The notes beneath the pieces are model-generated. The model did no database searches, had not been told where the DNA came from, and was given only the letters and a program-made list of their open reading frames with translations. Both the position numbers and the translations under genes were made by a program. A stretch of DNA of 64,000 nt from DAOUAM01 sp034433305 (GTDB lineage: Bacteria > Chloroflexota > Dehalococcoidia > Lucifugimonadales > DAOUAM01): the NCBI GenBank assembly GCA_034433305.1, contig DAOUAM010000028.1, positions 1-64,000 of the forward strand, given 5' to 3'. Shown here piece by piece: positions 25,397 to 33,187 of the stretch; positions within the stretch are counted from its first letter, which is position 1, and the number at the start of each line of letters is the position of its first letter.

Positions 25397-25434
25397 GGCG
25401 GCAGCAGCCTTGCCTCCAACAGGGGCGCTGCCGC
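25397..25434 (+). other. hairpin between tuf and rpmG
   Basis: A 9-bp inverted repeat GGCGGCAGC/GCTGCCGCC with about 19 bases between. There is no T-tract, so it is more likely an mRNA processing or stability element than a terminator. Confidence 0.4.
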
Positions 25435-25449
25435 CTCCGTTAGACTCCC

Positions 25450-25617
25450 ATGGCTCGCAAGGGCGAAAACCGTGTAATCATAACGCTGGCCTGCACAGAA
25501 TGCAGGGAGCGGACCTACTCCAGCACCAAGAGTCGCCGCAACGACCCGCAGCGCCTCGAGCTGAAGAAGTTCTGCCCCAGGTGCCGCACCCACAGACTCC
25601 ACAGAGAGGTCAGGTGA
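25450..25617 (+). CDS. rpmG: 50S ribosomal protein L33
   Basis: 55-residue L33 (MARKGENRVIITLACTEC...). It has two CxxC pairs (CTEC and CPRC), so it is the zinc-binding (C+) form. It contains the family segment RTYSSTKSRRNDPQRLELKKFCP. It belongs to the large subunit near the E site. The gene sits between tuf and secE as in many bacteria; the tRNA-Trp often found here is absent. Confidence 0.95.
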   Translation: MARKGENRVIITLACTECRERTYSSTKSRRNDPQRLELKKFCPRCRTHRLHREVR

Positions 25618-25622
25618 GCGCC

Positions 25623-25859
25623 ATGGCCCGCAATCCCGGGGTGCCCCGGCGCCTCAGCACGGAGGTTGCACGCAGGGCTTTCAGCTTCAGGATTTTCGAA
25701 GAGGTTGTCTCCGAGCTGCGCAGGGTGACCTGGCCGACTCGCCAGGAGACTTTGCGCCTTACCCTCATGGTCATAGCGGTGTCGGCGGCGGTGGGGGCAT
25801 TCCTCGGCCTCATAGACCTGGGCTTCGCCCGGCTAGTTAGCGAAATTCTGGGGAACTAG
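25623..25859 (+). CDS. secE: preprotein translocase subunit SecE
   Basis: 78-residue SecE. The amphipathic segment FRIFEEVVSELRRVTWPTRQETLRLT carries the family WPTR motif, followed by one transmembrane helix (LMVIAVSAAVGAFLGLIDLGF). It clamps SecY in the translocon. The ATG at 25623 lies 5 bases after the rpmG stop; the open frame extends upstream only because it runs through rpmG in another phase. Confidence 0.93.
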   Translation: MARNPGVPRRLSTEVARRAFSFRIFEEVVSELRRVTWPTRQETLRLTLMVIAVSAAVGAFLGLIDLGFARLVSEILGN

Positions 25860-25865
25860 GCCAAA

Positions 25866-26435
25866 ATGGTGGAGAACGCGGCGAAGCAAAAGGCAGAACC
25901 CCGCTGGTATATCGTCCACGCCTATTCTGGCCAGGAAGAGCGCGTCAAGAAGAACCTCGAGCAGCGCATCGCCACCATGGACGTGAAGGACAAGATACTT
26001 CAGGTGGTCGTGCCTATCGAGGAGGAGATCGAGATAAAGGAAGGCAAGCGCAAGTCGGTCCCGCGCAAGGTCTTCCCTGGCTACATCCTGGTCCAGATGA
26101 TCATGGACGACCAGAGCTGGCACGTGGTCAGGGAGACTCCTGGCGTAACAGGCTTTGTGTCCGCCGAGGACGAGCATGAGAAGCGCCCCAAGCCCGTCCC
26201 GCTAGAGGAGCGGGAGGTAGAGGCTATCCTGAAGCAGATGCAGTCGGAGAAGCCTCGGGTCAGGGTGGGCTTCGAGAAGGGGCAGACGGTACGCATTATT
26301 GACGGCCCCTTCGTGGACTTCATGGGAGTGGTGGACGAGGTGTTCCCTGACCGGGCCAAAGTCCGGGTGCTGGTGTCCTTCTTCGGCCGCGAGACGCCGG
26401 TGGAGCTTGACTTCTTGCAGATCGAGCGGGCCTAG
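25866..26435 (+). CDS. nusG: transcription termination/antitermination factor NusG
   Basis: 189-residue NusG. The NGN domain begins at WYIVHAYSGQEERVKKNLEQRI, with KVFPGYILVQM and TPGVTGFV. A KOW domain near the C-terminus shows KGQTVRIIDGPFVDFMGVV. It binds RNA polymerase and couples it to Rho or the ribosome. The gene is 6 bases after secE in the standard secE-nusG-rplKAJL order. Confidence 0.95.
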   Translation: MVENAAKQKAEPRWYIVHAYSGQEERVKKNLEQRIATMDVKDKILQVVVPIEEEIEIKEGKRKSVPRKVFPGYILVQMIMDDQSWHVVRETPGVTGFVSAEDEHEKRPKPVPLEEREVEAILKQMQSEKPRVRVGFEKGQTVRIIDGPFVDFMGVVDEVFPDRAKVRVLVSFFGRETPVELDFLQIERA

Positions 26436-26449
26436 ACAGGTGAAGTCAG

Positions 26450-26881
26450 TTGGCTAAGAAAGTTCGGACTATAATCAGACTCCAGCTAGAGGCTGGAAAG
26501 GCAACACCCGCGCCCCCCGTCGGCCCCGCGCTGGGCCAGCACGGCGTGAATATCATGGCCTTCGTGAAGGAGTACAACGAGCGCACGGCCTCTCTGGCCG
26601 GCACCGTTGTGCCCGTGGCTATCACCGTCTACGAGGACCGCTCCTTCACCTTCGTGACCAGGACGCCCCCCGCCTCGGACCTCCTGCGCAAGGCGGCGGG
26701 CGTCGAGAAGGGGAGCGGCGCCCCCAAGGGCACTATTGTGGCTACCATTCCTCGCTCCAAGGTCAGGGAGATAGCCCAGCAGAAGATGCGTGACCTGACT
26801 GCTGTGGATATCGAAGGGGCTATGCGCATCATCGAAGGTACCGCCCGCAGCATGGGCATCCAGATTGACGAGGCCTCATAG
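26450..26881 (+). CDS. rplK: 50S ribosomal protein L11
   Basis: 143-residue L11 with the standard start VRTIIRLQLEAGKATPAPPVGPALGQHGVNI (in parts) and the C-terminal RNA-binding domain PKGTIVATIPRSKVREIAQQKM. It forms the GTPase-associated stalk base. The start is TTG 26450, with AGGTGAAG upstream. Confidence 0.95.
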   Translation: MAKKVRTIIRLQLEAGKATPAPPVGPALGQHGVNIMAFVKEYNERTASLAGTVVPVAITVYEDRSFTFVTRTPPASDLLRKAAGVEKGSGAPKGTIVATIPRSKVREIAQQKMRDLTAVDIEGAMRIIEGTARSMGIQIDEAS

Positions 26882-26899
26882 CCCGGGGAGACCTGTATA

Positions 26900-27613
26900 A
26901 TGCCAAAGCATGGAAAACGCTATCGGATGGCCACCGCCCTCATAGACCCCAACAAGGACTACCAGCCCGAAGAGGCGGTGTCCCTGGTGAAGCAGGCGGC
27001 AACGGCCAAGTTTGACGAGACCATTGAGTTGCACCTTCGCACTGGCGCTGACCCTCGCCAGGCCGACCAGCTTATCCGTGGCGTGGCCATCCTTCCCCAC
27101 GGCACCGGCAAGCGCATTCGGGTGCTGGTGTTCGCCCAGGGCGACGCCGCCAACGCCGCCAAGGATGCTGGTGCAGACTACGTGGGGAGCGACGATCTGA
27201 TAAAGCAGATCGAGGGCGGCTGGACCGAGTTCGACGTCGCCATTGCCACACCCGACATGATGGGACGCATCGGCAGGCTGGGCCGCATCCTGGGCCGCCG
27301 TGGCCTGATGCCCAACCCCAGGACTGGCACCGTGGTGCAGCCGGACGACCTGCCCAGGGCCATCTCCGATGCCAAGAAGGGCAGGGTAGAGTACAGGATG
27401 GACCGTACGGCGCTAATCCATCTGCCCATCGGCAAGGCCAGCTTCCAGGAGAAGCAACTGCTGGACAACCTGGCGGTGCTCATGGACACCATCATCCGGG
27501 CCAGGCCCAGCGGTGTCAAGGGCCAGTTCATCCGCACGGCCTACCTGACCAGCACCATGGGCCCCAGCGTCAAGCTGGATGTTGCCAGCACGACCTCTCT
27601 GAGAGTAGAATAG
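26900..27613 (+). CDS. rplA: 50S ribosomal protein L1
   Basis: 237-residue L1 of the mobile L1 stalk. It contains the L1 signatures GTGKRIRVLVFAQGD and GRLGRILGRRGLMPNPRTGTV, and the RNA-binding C-terminal segment FIRTAYLTSTMGPSVKLD. In other bacteria L1 represses translation of the L11-L1 mRNA; an L1 target in the rplK leader cannot be confirmed here. It is followed by the L10 leader. Confidence 0.95.
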   Translation: MPKHGKRYRMATALIDPNKDYQPEEAVSLVKQAATAKFDETIELHLRTGADPRQADQLIRGVAILPHGTGKRIRVLVFAQGDAANAAKDAGADYVGSDDLIKQIEGGWTEFDVAIATPDMMGRIGRLGRILGRRGLMPNPRTGTVVQPDDLPRAISDAKKGRVEYRMDRTALIHLPIGKASFQEKQLLDNLAVLMDTIIRARPSGVKGQFIRTAYLTSTMGPSVKLDVASTTSLRVE

Positions 27614-27619
27614 TTACCA

Positions 27620-27749
27620 GCGAGCCGCAGACAGTGGGTTCCACCCGCCGGGTGGATTAAACGGTTGGCCCACCGAGGCTTTCATGGCATAACTCCACCA
27701 TTTGAGTCGAGTTATTCGCCCTGGGCCTGCGGCCCAGGGCTTTCTTTTT
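27620..27749 (+). promoter_or_regulatory. ribosomal protein L10 leader with attenuator
   Basis: The stretch between rplA and rplJ holds the known L10-L12 binding leader. Left arm AGCCGCAGACAGTGGG (from 27622) and right arm CCCACCGAGGCT (to about 27681) pair around a kink-turn-like internal loop, as in other bacterial L10 leaders. It ends in an intrinsic terminator (27718-27749). Binding of L10(L12)4 is expected to favour termination or repress rplJL; that mechanism is inferred from the family. Confidence 0.75.
27718..27749 (+). terminator. attenuator hairpin upstream of rplJ
   Basis: Perfect 10-bp stem (27718-27727 with 27731-27740), 3-base loop, followed by TTTCTTTTT, ending 11 bases before the rplJ start. 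It probably lowers transcription into rplJL unless antiterminated. Confidence 0.8.
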
Positions 27750-27760
27750 CGAGGTGAACC

Positions 27761-28357
27761 GTGCCAACGGAGAAGAAGGTACAGGCTGTAGAGGAGCTAC
27801 GTGGGTGGATAGAGCGGTCCACCATCGCCATCGCCACGGACTACAGTGGCTCGCCCGTAAGCAGCATCAATGACCTGAGGCGCACCCTTCGGGAGAAGGG
27901 CATCGAGGTCCACGTAGTCAAGAACACCCTGGCCTACATCGCCGCCGATGCCGCCGGCAAGCCTGCCGTCAAGGAGATAGTGCAGGGGCCTACGGCCATC
28001 GTCTTCGGCTATGGCGACCCGACAGAGTCCGCCAGGGTGTTGACCGACTTCATCCGCAACACCAGGGCCACGCTGAAGATCAGGGGCGGCGCGCTGAATG
28101 GCCGCGTGCTCAGCCCCGGACAGGTGGAAGAGCTGGCCACTCTGCCGTCCAGGGAGGAGCTGGTGGCGCGCCTGCTGGGCCAGTTGCAGGCCCCCATCGC
28201 CAGCCTGATGTTCATGCTGAACGCGCCCATGTCTGGCCTGGCCAGGGCGCTCCAGCAGCACCTGGAGAACCTGTCCAGGGGCGGTGGTCAGGCGCCAGCG
28301 GCCAGCCCTCCGCCTGGCGAGGGGCCAGGCCCCCAGGCAGCCACCGCAGGCGCCTAG
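27761..28357 (+). CDS. rplJ: 50S ribosomal protein L10
   Basis: 198-residue L10 carrying L7/L12 dimers on the stalk. KKVQAVEELRGWIERSTIAIATDYSG and LRRTLREKGIEVHVVKNTLA are typical, and a long C-terminal helix begins near VEELATLPSREELVARLLGQLQAPI. The last 30 residues are Pro/Gly/Ala-rich, longer than usual. The start is GTG with CGAGGTGAACC. It is controlled by the preceding leader. Confidence 0.95.
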   Translation: MPTEKKVQAVEELRGWIERSTIAIATDYSGSPVSSINDLRRTLREKGIEVHVVKNTLAYIAADAAGKPAVKEIVQGPTAIVFGYGDPTESARVLTDFIRNTRATLKIRGGALNGRVLSPGQVEELATLPSREELVARLLGQLQAPIASLMFMLNAPMSGLARALQQHLENLSRGGGQAPAASPPPGEGPGPQAATAGA

Positions 28358-28408
28358 CCAGTCTTTTACTTCTATGATAGAAAGGATTCCAAGGGAGGAC
28401 GTGAGACC

Positions 28409-28804
28409 ATGACCATGAGCAAGGAACAGGTACTGGAGGCCATCAAGGGCATGACTGTCCTTGAGCTGGCGGAGCTGGTGAAGGCGCTGGAGCAGACCTT
28501 CGGCGTGAGCGCCGCCGCCCCTGTGGCCGTCGCGGCTGCTCCTGCCGCCGCCGGGGCGCCCGCTGCCGCCGCCGCCCCCGCCGAGGAGGAAAAGACCGAG
28601 TTCACGGTGCAACTCAAGGAAGTTGGCCCCAACAAGATCAACGTCATCAAGGCCGTGCGCGAGGTGACCACCCTGGGCCTGAAAGAGGCCAAGGACCTGG
28701 TGGAGAAGGCGCCCACTGTGGTCAAGGAGGGCGTCAACAAGGATGAGGCCAACGAGATAAAGAGCAAGCTGGAGGCGGCTGGGGCTGTCGTCTTAGTCCA
28801 GTAA
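28409..28804 (+). CDS. rplL: 50S ribosomal protein L7/L12
   Basis: 131-residue L7/L12. An N-terminal dimerisation helix pair (VLEAIKGMTVLELAELVKALEQTFGV), an Ala-rich hinge (AAAPVAVAAAPAAAGAPAAAAA) and a C-terminal factor-binding domain (VQLKEVGPNKINVIKAVREVTTLGLKEAKDLVEKAP, in parts) are visible. The hinge is longer than in E. coli. GGAGGACGTGAG precedes the ATG. Confidence 0.96.
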   Translation: MTMSKEQVLEAIKGMTVLELAELVKALEQTFGVSAAAPVAVAAAPAAAGAPAAAAAPAEEEKTEFTVQLKEVGPNKINVIKAVREVTTLGLKEAKDLVEKAPTVVKEGVNKDEANEIKSKLEAAGAVVLVQ

Positions 28805-28846
28805 CGCGGACAGGCAGAACGGTTACCTCCCGCCAGGGGGTGTACC

Positions 28847-29083
28847 TTGAGTCGTCGCAAGGACCGGGAGCGCTTTGAGGCCATGAGACGTCTGGACCCG
28901 GACTACAGGGGCTTTCGGGGCTACCAGAACCAGCCTGACCGCCCAGGCAAGGCCCCTCTAAGGGCGGTCAAGTGCAGCGTTTGCGGCTACACCCGCAACG
29001 TGCCCCTGGGCGTAGCCCTGGAGCAGGGGGACAAATACGTCTGCGCCAGGTGCAAGGAGAGTGGCAAGGCCCCAGCGGCCTAG
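28847..29083 (+). CDS. small zinc-ribbon protein
   Basis: 78-residue basic protein not assigned to a named family. The N-terminal half is highly charged (MSRRKDRERFEAMRRLDPDYRG). The C-terminal half has a Cys4 zinc ribbon: CSVCGYTRNV and CARCKES, 24 residues apart. The start is TTG 28847 with AGGGGGTG upstream. It is the last gene before the terminator that ends the ribosomal operon, so a ribosome- or RNA-associated role is plausible but unproven. Confidence 0.7.
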   Translation: MSRRKDRERFEAMRRLDPDYRGFRGYQNQPDRPGKAPLRAVKCSVCGYTRNVPLGVALEQGDKYVCARCKESGKAPAA

Positions 29084-29120
29084 CCCCTTCCCCTGACCTG
29101 GACCCGAATTGCCAGAAGGC

Positions 29121-29159
29121 GGGCGCGATATGTCTCGCAGAGAATATCGCGCCCCTTTT
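29121..29159. terminator. bidirectional terminator between the ribosomal operon and larA
   Basis: Perfect 11-bp stem (29121-29131 with 29144-29154) followed by CTTTT on the plus strand. It lies between two converging transcripts and overlaps the larA stop codon. Confidence 0.8.
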
Positions 29160-30441
29160 ATCTGGCCAACGTGCCGCCGGCCAGGTAAGGAATGGTCTGT
29201 GGTCCCTGGGGCAGCACGCACAAGCGAGCGTCGGGGCCGTGACGCCACAGCAGTTCCCTGGCCGTTGCGGCCACGTCGTCCACAGGCTCCAGGTGGGCGG
29301 CCTTGACCTGCGCTGGAGTCAGGTAGCTGGACTTGAGGTAAACGGAGGCCTGCAGGAGTATCTGGGCCTGTATCTGGACCTGCCACTGGTCGTGGCGATT
29401 ATGGCCCGGGGCACTGATCAGTTCCAGCAGCGCCCTGGGGCTGTCCGCGGCGCGCAGAAGGCGCCCGTACTCGCCGTGTTCTGGCACGCCGTCGGAGCAC
29501 TCGGCGGCGCAGATGATGGCCCCACCGGGCCGGACCACCTGGGCAGCCGCTGACATGCCCTTGACAGCCTGGTAAAGGTTCTGGTCCAGGGGATAGCCGC
29601 TGTTGGTGGTCACTACCACATCAAAGGGGCGCTCCACCGGGCGCATGGCCGTGCGCTTGACAAACTGGCAGGCCGCCCGGTGTACGGCGAACAGCTCGCC
29701 GGCGTACACACTGGTGATCCTGTGGTCGCGGTTGATGGTGACGTCCACGCTGAAGTGTACACCCGTCTGCCGGGCTATCTGCCGGATGGCGTCGTGAATG
29801 GGGTTGCCCTCGGTCATGCCCCAGGTGGAGCAAGGGTGGCCTATCATGCGGGCGTCGTGCAGGCGCATGATGGTCTGGAAGCCCGCCAGCCCTGGCGCCA
29901 CCATCTTGGGGCCGCCGCTGAAGCCCGCGAAGAAGTGCGGCTCCACAAAGCCCGTGGTTATGCGGACATCGCTCTCCACCCAGAGGCGGTCAAGCCAGAT
30001 GGGAATGCCGCCAGGCGTATCCCCGACGTGTAACAGCGTGCTCTCGTCGAAGGCGCTGTGGTTGACCACCCGGTACTGGCCGACCACATCGGCGCCCAGC
30101 ATGGCCTCCAGCTCCTGCGGCGTGTTGGCGCGGTGGGTGCCTGTGGCGACCAGTATGGCGATATCCTCCCTGGGGATGTGGCCCAGCTCCCTGAGCAGCA
30201 CCGGCAGCACGCGGGCGCTGGGCATGGGGCGGGTGACGTCGCACACCGAGATGGCGACACGCTGGCCCGGCCTGACAAGCTGGCGCAGCGGTGGCGTGCC
30301 CACGGGATGGCGCAGGGCGTTCAGCAGCGCCCCCGGCTCATCGGGAATGCCAGGAACATAGGTCGGCTCTATAACTATCGTCCGGTCTTCGGGCAGATCC
30401 ACCTCCAGGCCGTCGCGTCCGTAGGCCAGCTTTACCAGCAT
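29158..30441 (-). CDS. larA: LarA-like nickel-pincer racemase/epimerase
   Basis: 427-residue LarA-family protein. Known LarA residues are recognisable: DVTRPMP (Arg that binds the substrate carboxylate), ATGTHR (catalytic His), and EPHFFAGFSGGPKMVAPG, holding the second catalytic His and the Lys that covalently carries the nickel-pincer cofactor. This indicates a cofactor-loaded 2-hydroxyacid racemase or epimerase; lactate is the prototype, but the family also includes enzymes for malate and other hydroxyacids. AGGAGG precedes the ATG. LarC, which inserts nickel, is encoded 7 kb away; larB and larE are outside the window. A FAD-linked hydroxyacid-oxidase-like gene (53.9 kb) could use its product. 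Confidence 0.88.
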   Translation of the reverse strand: MLVKLAYGRDGLEVDLPEDRTIVIEPTYVPGIPDEPGALLNALRHPVGTPPLRQLVRPGQRVAISVCDVTRPMPSARVLPVLLRELGHIPREDIAILVATGTHRANTPQELEAMLGADVVGQYRVVNHSAFDESTLLHVGDTPGGIPIWLDRLWVESDVRITTGFVEPHFFAGFSGGPKMVAPGLAGFQTIMRLHDARMIGHPCSTWGMTEGNPIHDAIRQIARQTGVHFSVDVTINRDHRITSVYAGELFAVHRAACQFVKRTAMRPVERPFDVVVTTNSGYPLDQNLYQAVKGMSAAAQVVRPGGAIICAAECSDGVPEHGEYGRLLRAADSPRALLELISAPGHNRHDQWQVQIQAQILLQASVYLKSSYLTPAQVKAAHLEPVDDVAATARELLWRHGPDARLCVLPQGPQTIPYLAGGTLAR

Positions 30442-30466
30442 CGCAGCCTCCTGGGCTGATTATACG

Positions 30467-31543
30467 CTACCTGCGCAGCAGCGTCTCGCACAGGTGGGCG
30501 GCGTCCACCAGGTCCGGGATGGTGACGTACTCGCGCACCGTGTGCATGTTGTGGTCGGCCATGCCCACCACCACGGCGCTGATGCCGCGCTGTCGAAAGA
30601 CGTTACCGTCGGTGCCGCCGCCAGAGGGCTTAAGGACAGGCTGCATGCCCAGGCCTCGCATGGCAGCCATAACTCGCCTGGCCGCCGGGTCCTGGTCAGT
30701 GAGGGTGTAAGCCTCGAACTCGGTGTGCAGGTGGTCCTGGATGGCCGCCTCGGGGAACATGCGCCTGACCTCGGCCAGCGCCTGCCGGAGCTGGAGGCGT
30801 ATGCTGTCCAGCGTCTCCATGTTGCGGCTGCGGAACTCGCCCCTGACCAGCGTCTGCTCAGGCACCGCATTCCGGACCGTCCCGCCCTGGATGGTGCCCA
30901 CGTTGAAGGTGGTCTCGGGGTCCAGCCGGCCCTGAGGTAGCCTGGTGATGATCTCGGCGGCGATGCGAATGGCGGACAGGCCCTTCTCAGGCTCCACCCC
31001 GGCGTGGGCGGCCCGGCCCTTGACCTCGATGTCAAACCCTATGTAGGTAGGGCTGGCCGACGTGACCTGGCTGGCTGGCCCCTCGCCATCGAACACGATG
31101 GCCTCCTTTGCCTTCAGCACGGTGAAGTCCAGGTTGCGCGCGCCCACCAGGCCAATCTCCTCCTCGCGGGTGAAGGCCACCTCGATGCCAGCGTGGGGCA
31201 CGCCATCCTCCATGATAGACTCCAGCGCCTCCATGATGGCCGAGACGCCCGCCTTGCAGTCCCCACCCAGGATAGTCGTCCCATCGGAAAGGATGCGGTC
31301 GCCCTCCACGCGCGGCTTGATGCCCCTGCCAGGCTCCACCGTGTCCATGTGGGCCGAGAGCAACAGAGGATCGCGCCCTCCATCGCTGGCGATAACGTTG
31401 CCGTAGGCGTCCCGCGCCACCTTGAGGCCCAGCGCCTCCAGCCGGCGCACCAGCTCCCGGGCCATGGCCTCTTCCTCCCCCGAAGGGCTGTCAATCCTCG
31501 CCAGGTCGCAGAAGGTCTTCACGAGGCGGTCTCGATTGATCAT
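30467..31543 (-). CDS. M20-family tripeptidase-like peptidase (PepT-like)
   Basis: 358-residue dizinc peptidase. Metal ligands are visible as SAHMDTV, LGGDCKAG (bridging Asp), TREEEIG (catalytic Glu and zinc Glu), FDGEGP and a C-terminal ADHNMHTVREYV His. The lid domain contains KGRAAHAGVEPEKGLSAI. It most resembles PepT-type tripeptidases. ATG 31543 with AGGGGG upstream is chosen over a longer frame that lacks a ribosome site. It probably works with the aminopeptidases in peptide turnover and follows radC divergently. Confidence 0.88.
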   Translation of the reverse strand: MINRDRLVKTFCDLARIDSPSGEEEAMARELVRRLEALGLKVARDAYGNVIASDGGRDPLLLSAHMDTVEPGRGIKPRVEGDRILSDGTTILGGDCKAGVSAIMEALESIMEDGVPHAGIEVAFTREEEIGLVGARNLDFTVLKAKEAIVFDGEGPASQVTSASPTYIGFDIEVKGRAAHAGVEPEKGLSAIRIAAEIITRLPQGRLDPETTFNVGTIQGGTVRNAVPEQTLVRGEFRSRNMETLDSIRLQLRQALAEVRRMFPEAAIQDHLHTEFEAYTLTDQDPAARRVMAAMRGLGMQPVLKPSGGGTDGNVFRQRGISAVVVGMADHNMHTVREYVTIPDLVDAAHLCETLLRR

Positions 31544-31715
31544 CAATACCCCCTGAGCTTGATGAAAAGTCCAGTGGTCTGCGGTCAATTGTATTGCCTG
31601 ATGCCGTGGTGTCAATGGCATACCATGGGTAAGCCATCGGGGGCGAATACTGTACGGCGCGACGCTGACAGGCTAAACTTATGCCCGACTTCCCGTGCCA
31701 CAGCCGGAGGGCGCC

Positions 31716-32426
31716 ATGGCTGACGAGCTCAGGCCGCAGTACACCACCATGATCCGAGACCTGCCGGAGGGCGAGCGTCCCAGGGAGCGCCTGCGGGACT
31801 TCGGGCCGGGCCAGCTCAGCAACGCCGAGCTTATCGCCATCCTGCTGCGGACTGGCGTCGAGGGCGAGAGCGTGCTGAACCTGGCGGCCCGGCTGCTGTC
31901 CCAGTTCGGCGGACTGGCCGGCATGGCCCGCGTGTCCTATGGCGAGCTATGCGAGGTCAAGGGCGTCAGCGACGCCAAGGCATGCCAGCTCCTGGCCGCC
32001 TTCGAGCTGGGCCGGCGTCTTGTGTCCCTGCACCCCGAGGGCAGGCCCGTCATCAGGTGCCCCCAGGACGTGTACAACCTGCTGGGGGCTGAGATGGCCT
32101 TCCTGGACCAGGAGCACCTCAAGGTGGTGCTGCTCAATACCAAGAACGAGGTCAGGGGCACGGTGGAGGTGTACAAGGGCAACGTCAACTCGGCCATGGT
32201 CCGGGTGGCCGAGGTCCTCAGGCCGGCCATCAGGGAGAACTGTCCCTCCATCATCATCGTGCACAACCATCCGTCGGGCGACCCAACGCCCAGTCCCGAG
32301 GACGTGCTCATCACCCGCAAGATTGCCTCCGGCGGCCAGATGATGGACATCGAGCTATTGGACCACATCATCATCGGCGGGCAGCGGCACGTGAGCCTCA
32401 AGGAGCGGCGGCTGGGGTTCTCGTAA
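31716..32426 (+). CDS. radC: RadC family JAB/MPN-domain protein
   Basis: 236-residue RadC. The N-terminal HhH-like part (LSNAELIAILLRTGVEGESVL, LCEVKGVSDAKACQLLAAFELGRR) is followed by the JAMM motif VHNHPSGDPTPSPEDVLITRKI with the zinc-binding His-x-His and Asp. The true function of RadC is unsettled; the motif suggests a metal-dependent hydrolase. CCGGAGGGCGCC lies before ATG 31716. The gene is divergent from the PepT-like gene. Confidence 0.92.
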   Translation: MADELRPQYTTMIRDLPEGERPRERLRDFGPGQLSNAELIAILLRTGVEGESVLNLAARLLSQFGGLAGMARVSYGELCEVKGVSDAKACQLLAAFELGRRLVSLHPEGRPVIRCPQDVYNLLGAEMAFLDQEHLKVVLLNTKNEVRGTVEVYKGNVNSAMVRVAEVLRPAIRENCPSIIIVHNHPSGDPTPSPEDVLITRKIASGGQMMDIELLDHIIIGGQRHVSLKERRLGFS

Positions 32427-32498
32427 CCGGGACGCCTCACCCGATGGCGCCGCCGTCGAGTATAATGGGCAGACCAACCACCTGAGGGGAGGTACGTC

Positions 32499-32795
32499 AT
32501 GCCGCGGGAGCTAGGCAACGTCGGCACTCACTTCCGCTTCGAGAACGAGCATATCCGGGTGTGGGACCTGGTGCTGGAGCCGGGCCAGTCCAGCCCCTGG
32601 CACCGGCACAACCTGCCCTACGTCTTCATTGTGACCCGGCCGGGCACGCTGCTTACGGAGTACGAGGACGGCAGCACTTCCAGGGACGACCTGGAGCTGG
32701 GCGAAGTGGTCATGGGCAAGAAAGGCTCGGTGCACCGCGTAACCAACGTGGGCAACGCCCTCTACAGCAACGCCATCATCGAGCTGAAGCGCTGA
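32499..32795 (+). CDS. cupin-domain protein
   Basis: 98-residue single cupin. WDLVLEPGQSSPWHRHNLPYVFIV holds the first metal-binding motif (H-x-H), and the second motif is represented by SVHRVTNVG. It probably binds one divalent metal; the substrate is unknown. It is a close paralogue of the next gene, 68 bases downstream, with GAGGGGAGG before its ATG. The pair suggests duplication of a small-molecule-binding or isomerase-like cupin. Confidence 0.85.
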   Translation: MPRELGNVGTHFRFENEHIRVWDLVLEPGQSSPWHRHNLPYVFIVTRPGTLLTEYEDGSTSRDDLELGEVVMGKKGSVHRVTNVGNALYSNAIIELKR

Positions 32796-32863
32796 GGCTA
32801 CGGCATCCCGGCAGGGCAGGCCTGGTGCTGGCAAGCTGAAGTAGCACTGTCAGGAGGTGACCC

Positions 32864-33166
32864 ATGCCAAGAGGCAAAGAGCCACTGGGCGATATCGCCA
32901 GCGTGGTGCTTTTCGAGAACGAGCGCGTCAAGATATGGAACCTCATCGTGGAGCCGGGCCAGGCCAGCCCGTGGCACCTGCACCAGCGGGACTACATCAC
33001 AGTGGTGCTGGAGGGCGAGGGCCTAGTGGTGGAGTACGAGGACGGCACCACCGAGGACAGCCCGGCCTACGTGGGCCGCTGGCGCTTCCACGACAAGCAC
33101 CGCGTCCACCGCGTGGTCAACAACAGGCCGACCAGGTACAAGAACATCCTCATAGAGCTGAAGTGA
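32864..33166 (+). CDS. cupin-domain protein (paralogue of the preceding gene)
   Basis: 100-residue single cupin with the same layout. VEPGQASPWHLHQRDYITVVLEGEG gives the first motif with H-x-H, and HRVHRVVNNRP the second. Sequence similarity to the upstream cupin is evident across the whole length. AGGAGGTG precedes the ATG. The gene is convergent to the luciferase-like oxidoreductase. The substrate is unknown. Confidence 0.85.
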   Translation: MPRGKEPLGDIASVVLFENERVKIWNLIVEPGQASPWHLHQRDYITVVLEGEGLVVEYEDGTTEDSPAYVGRWRFHDKHRVHRVVNNRPTRYKNILIELK

Positions 33167-33187
33167 GGCCACGGCCAGCGCGGTGCC

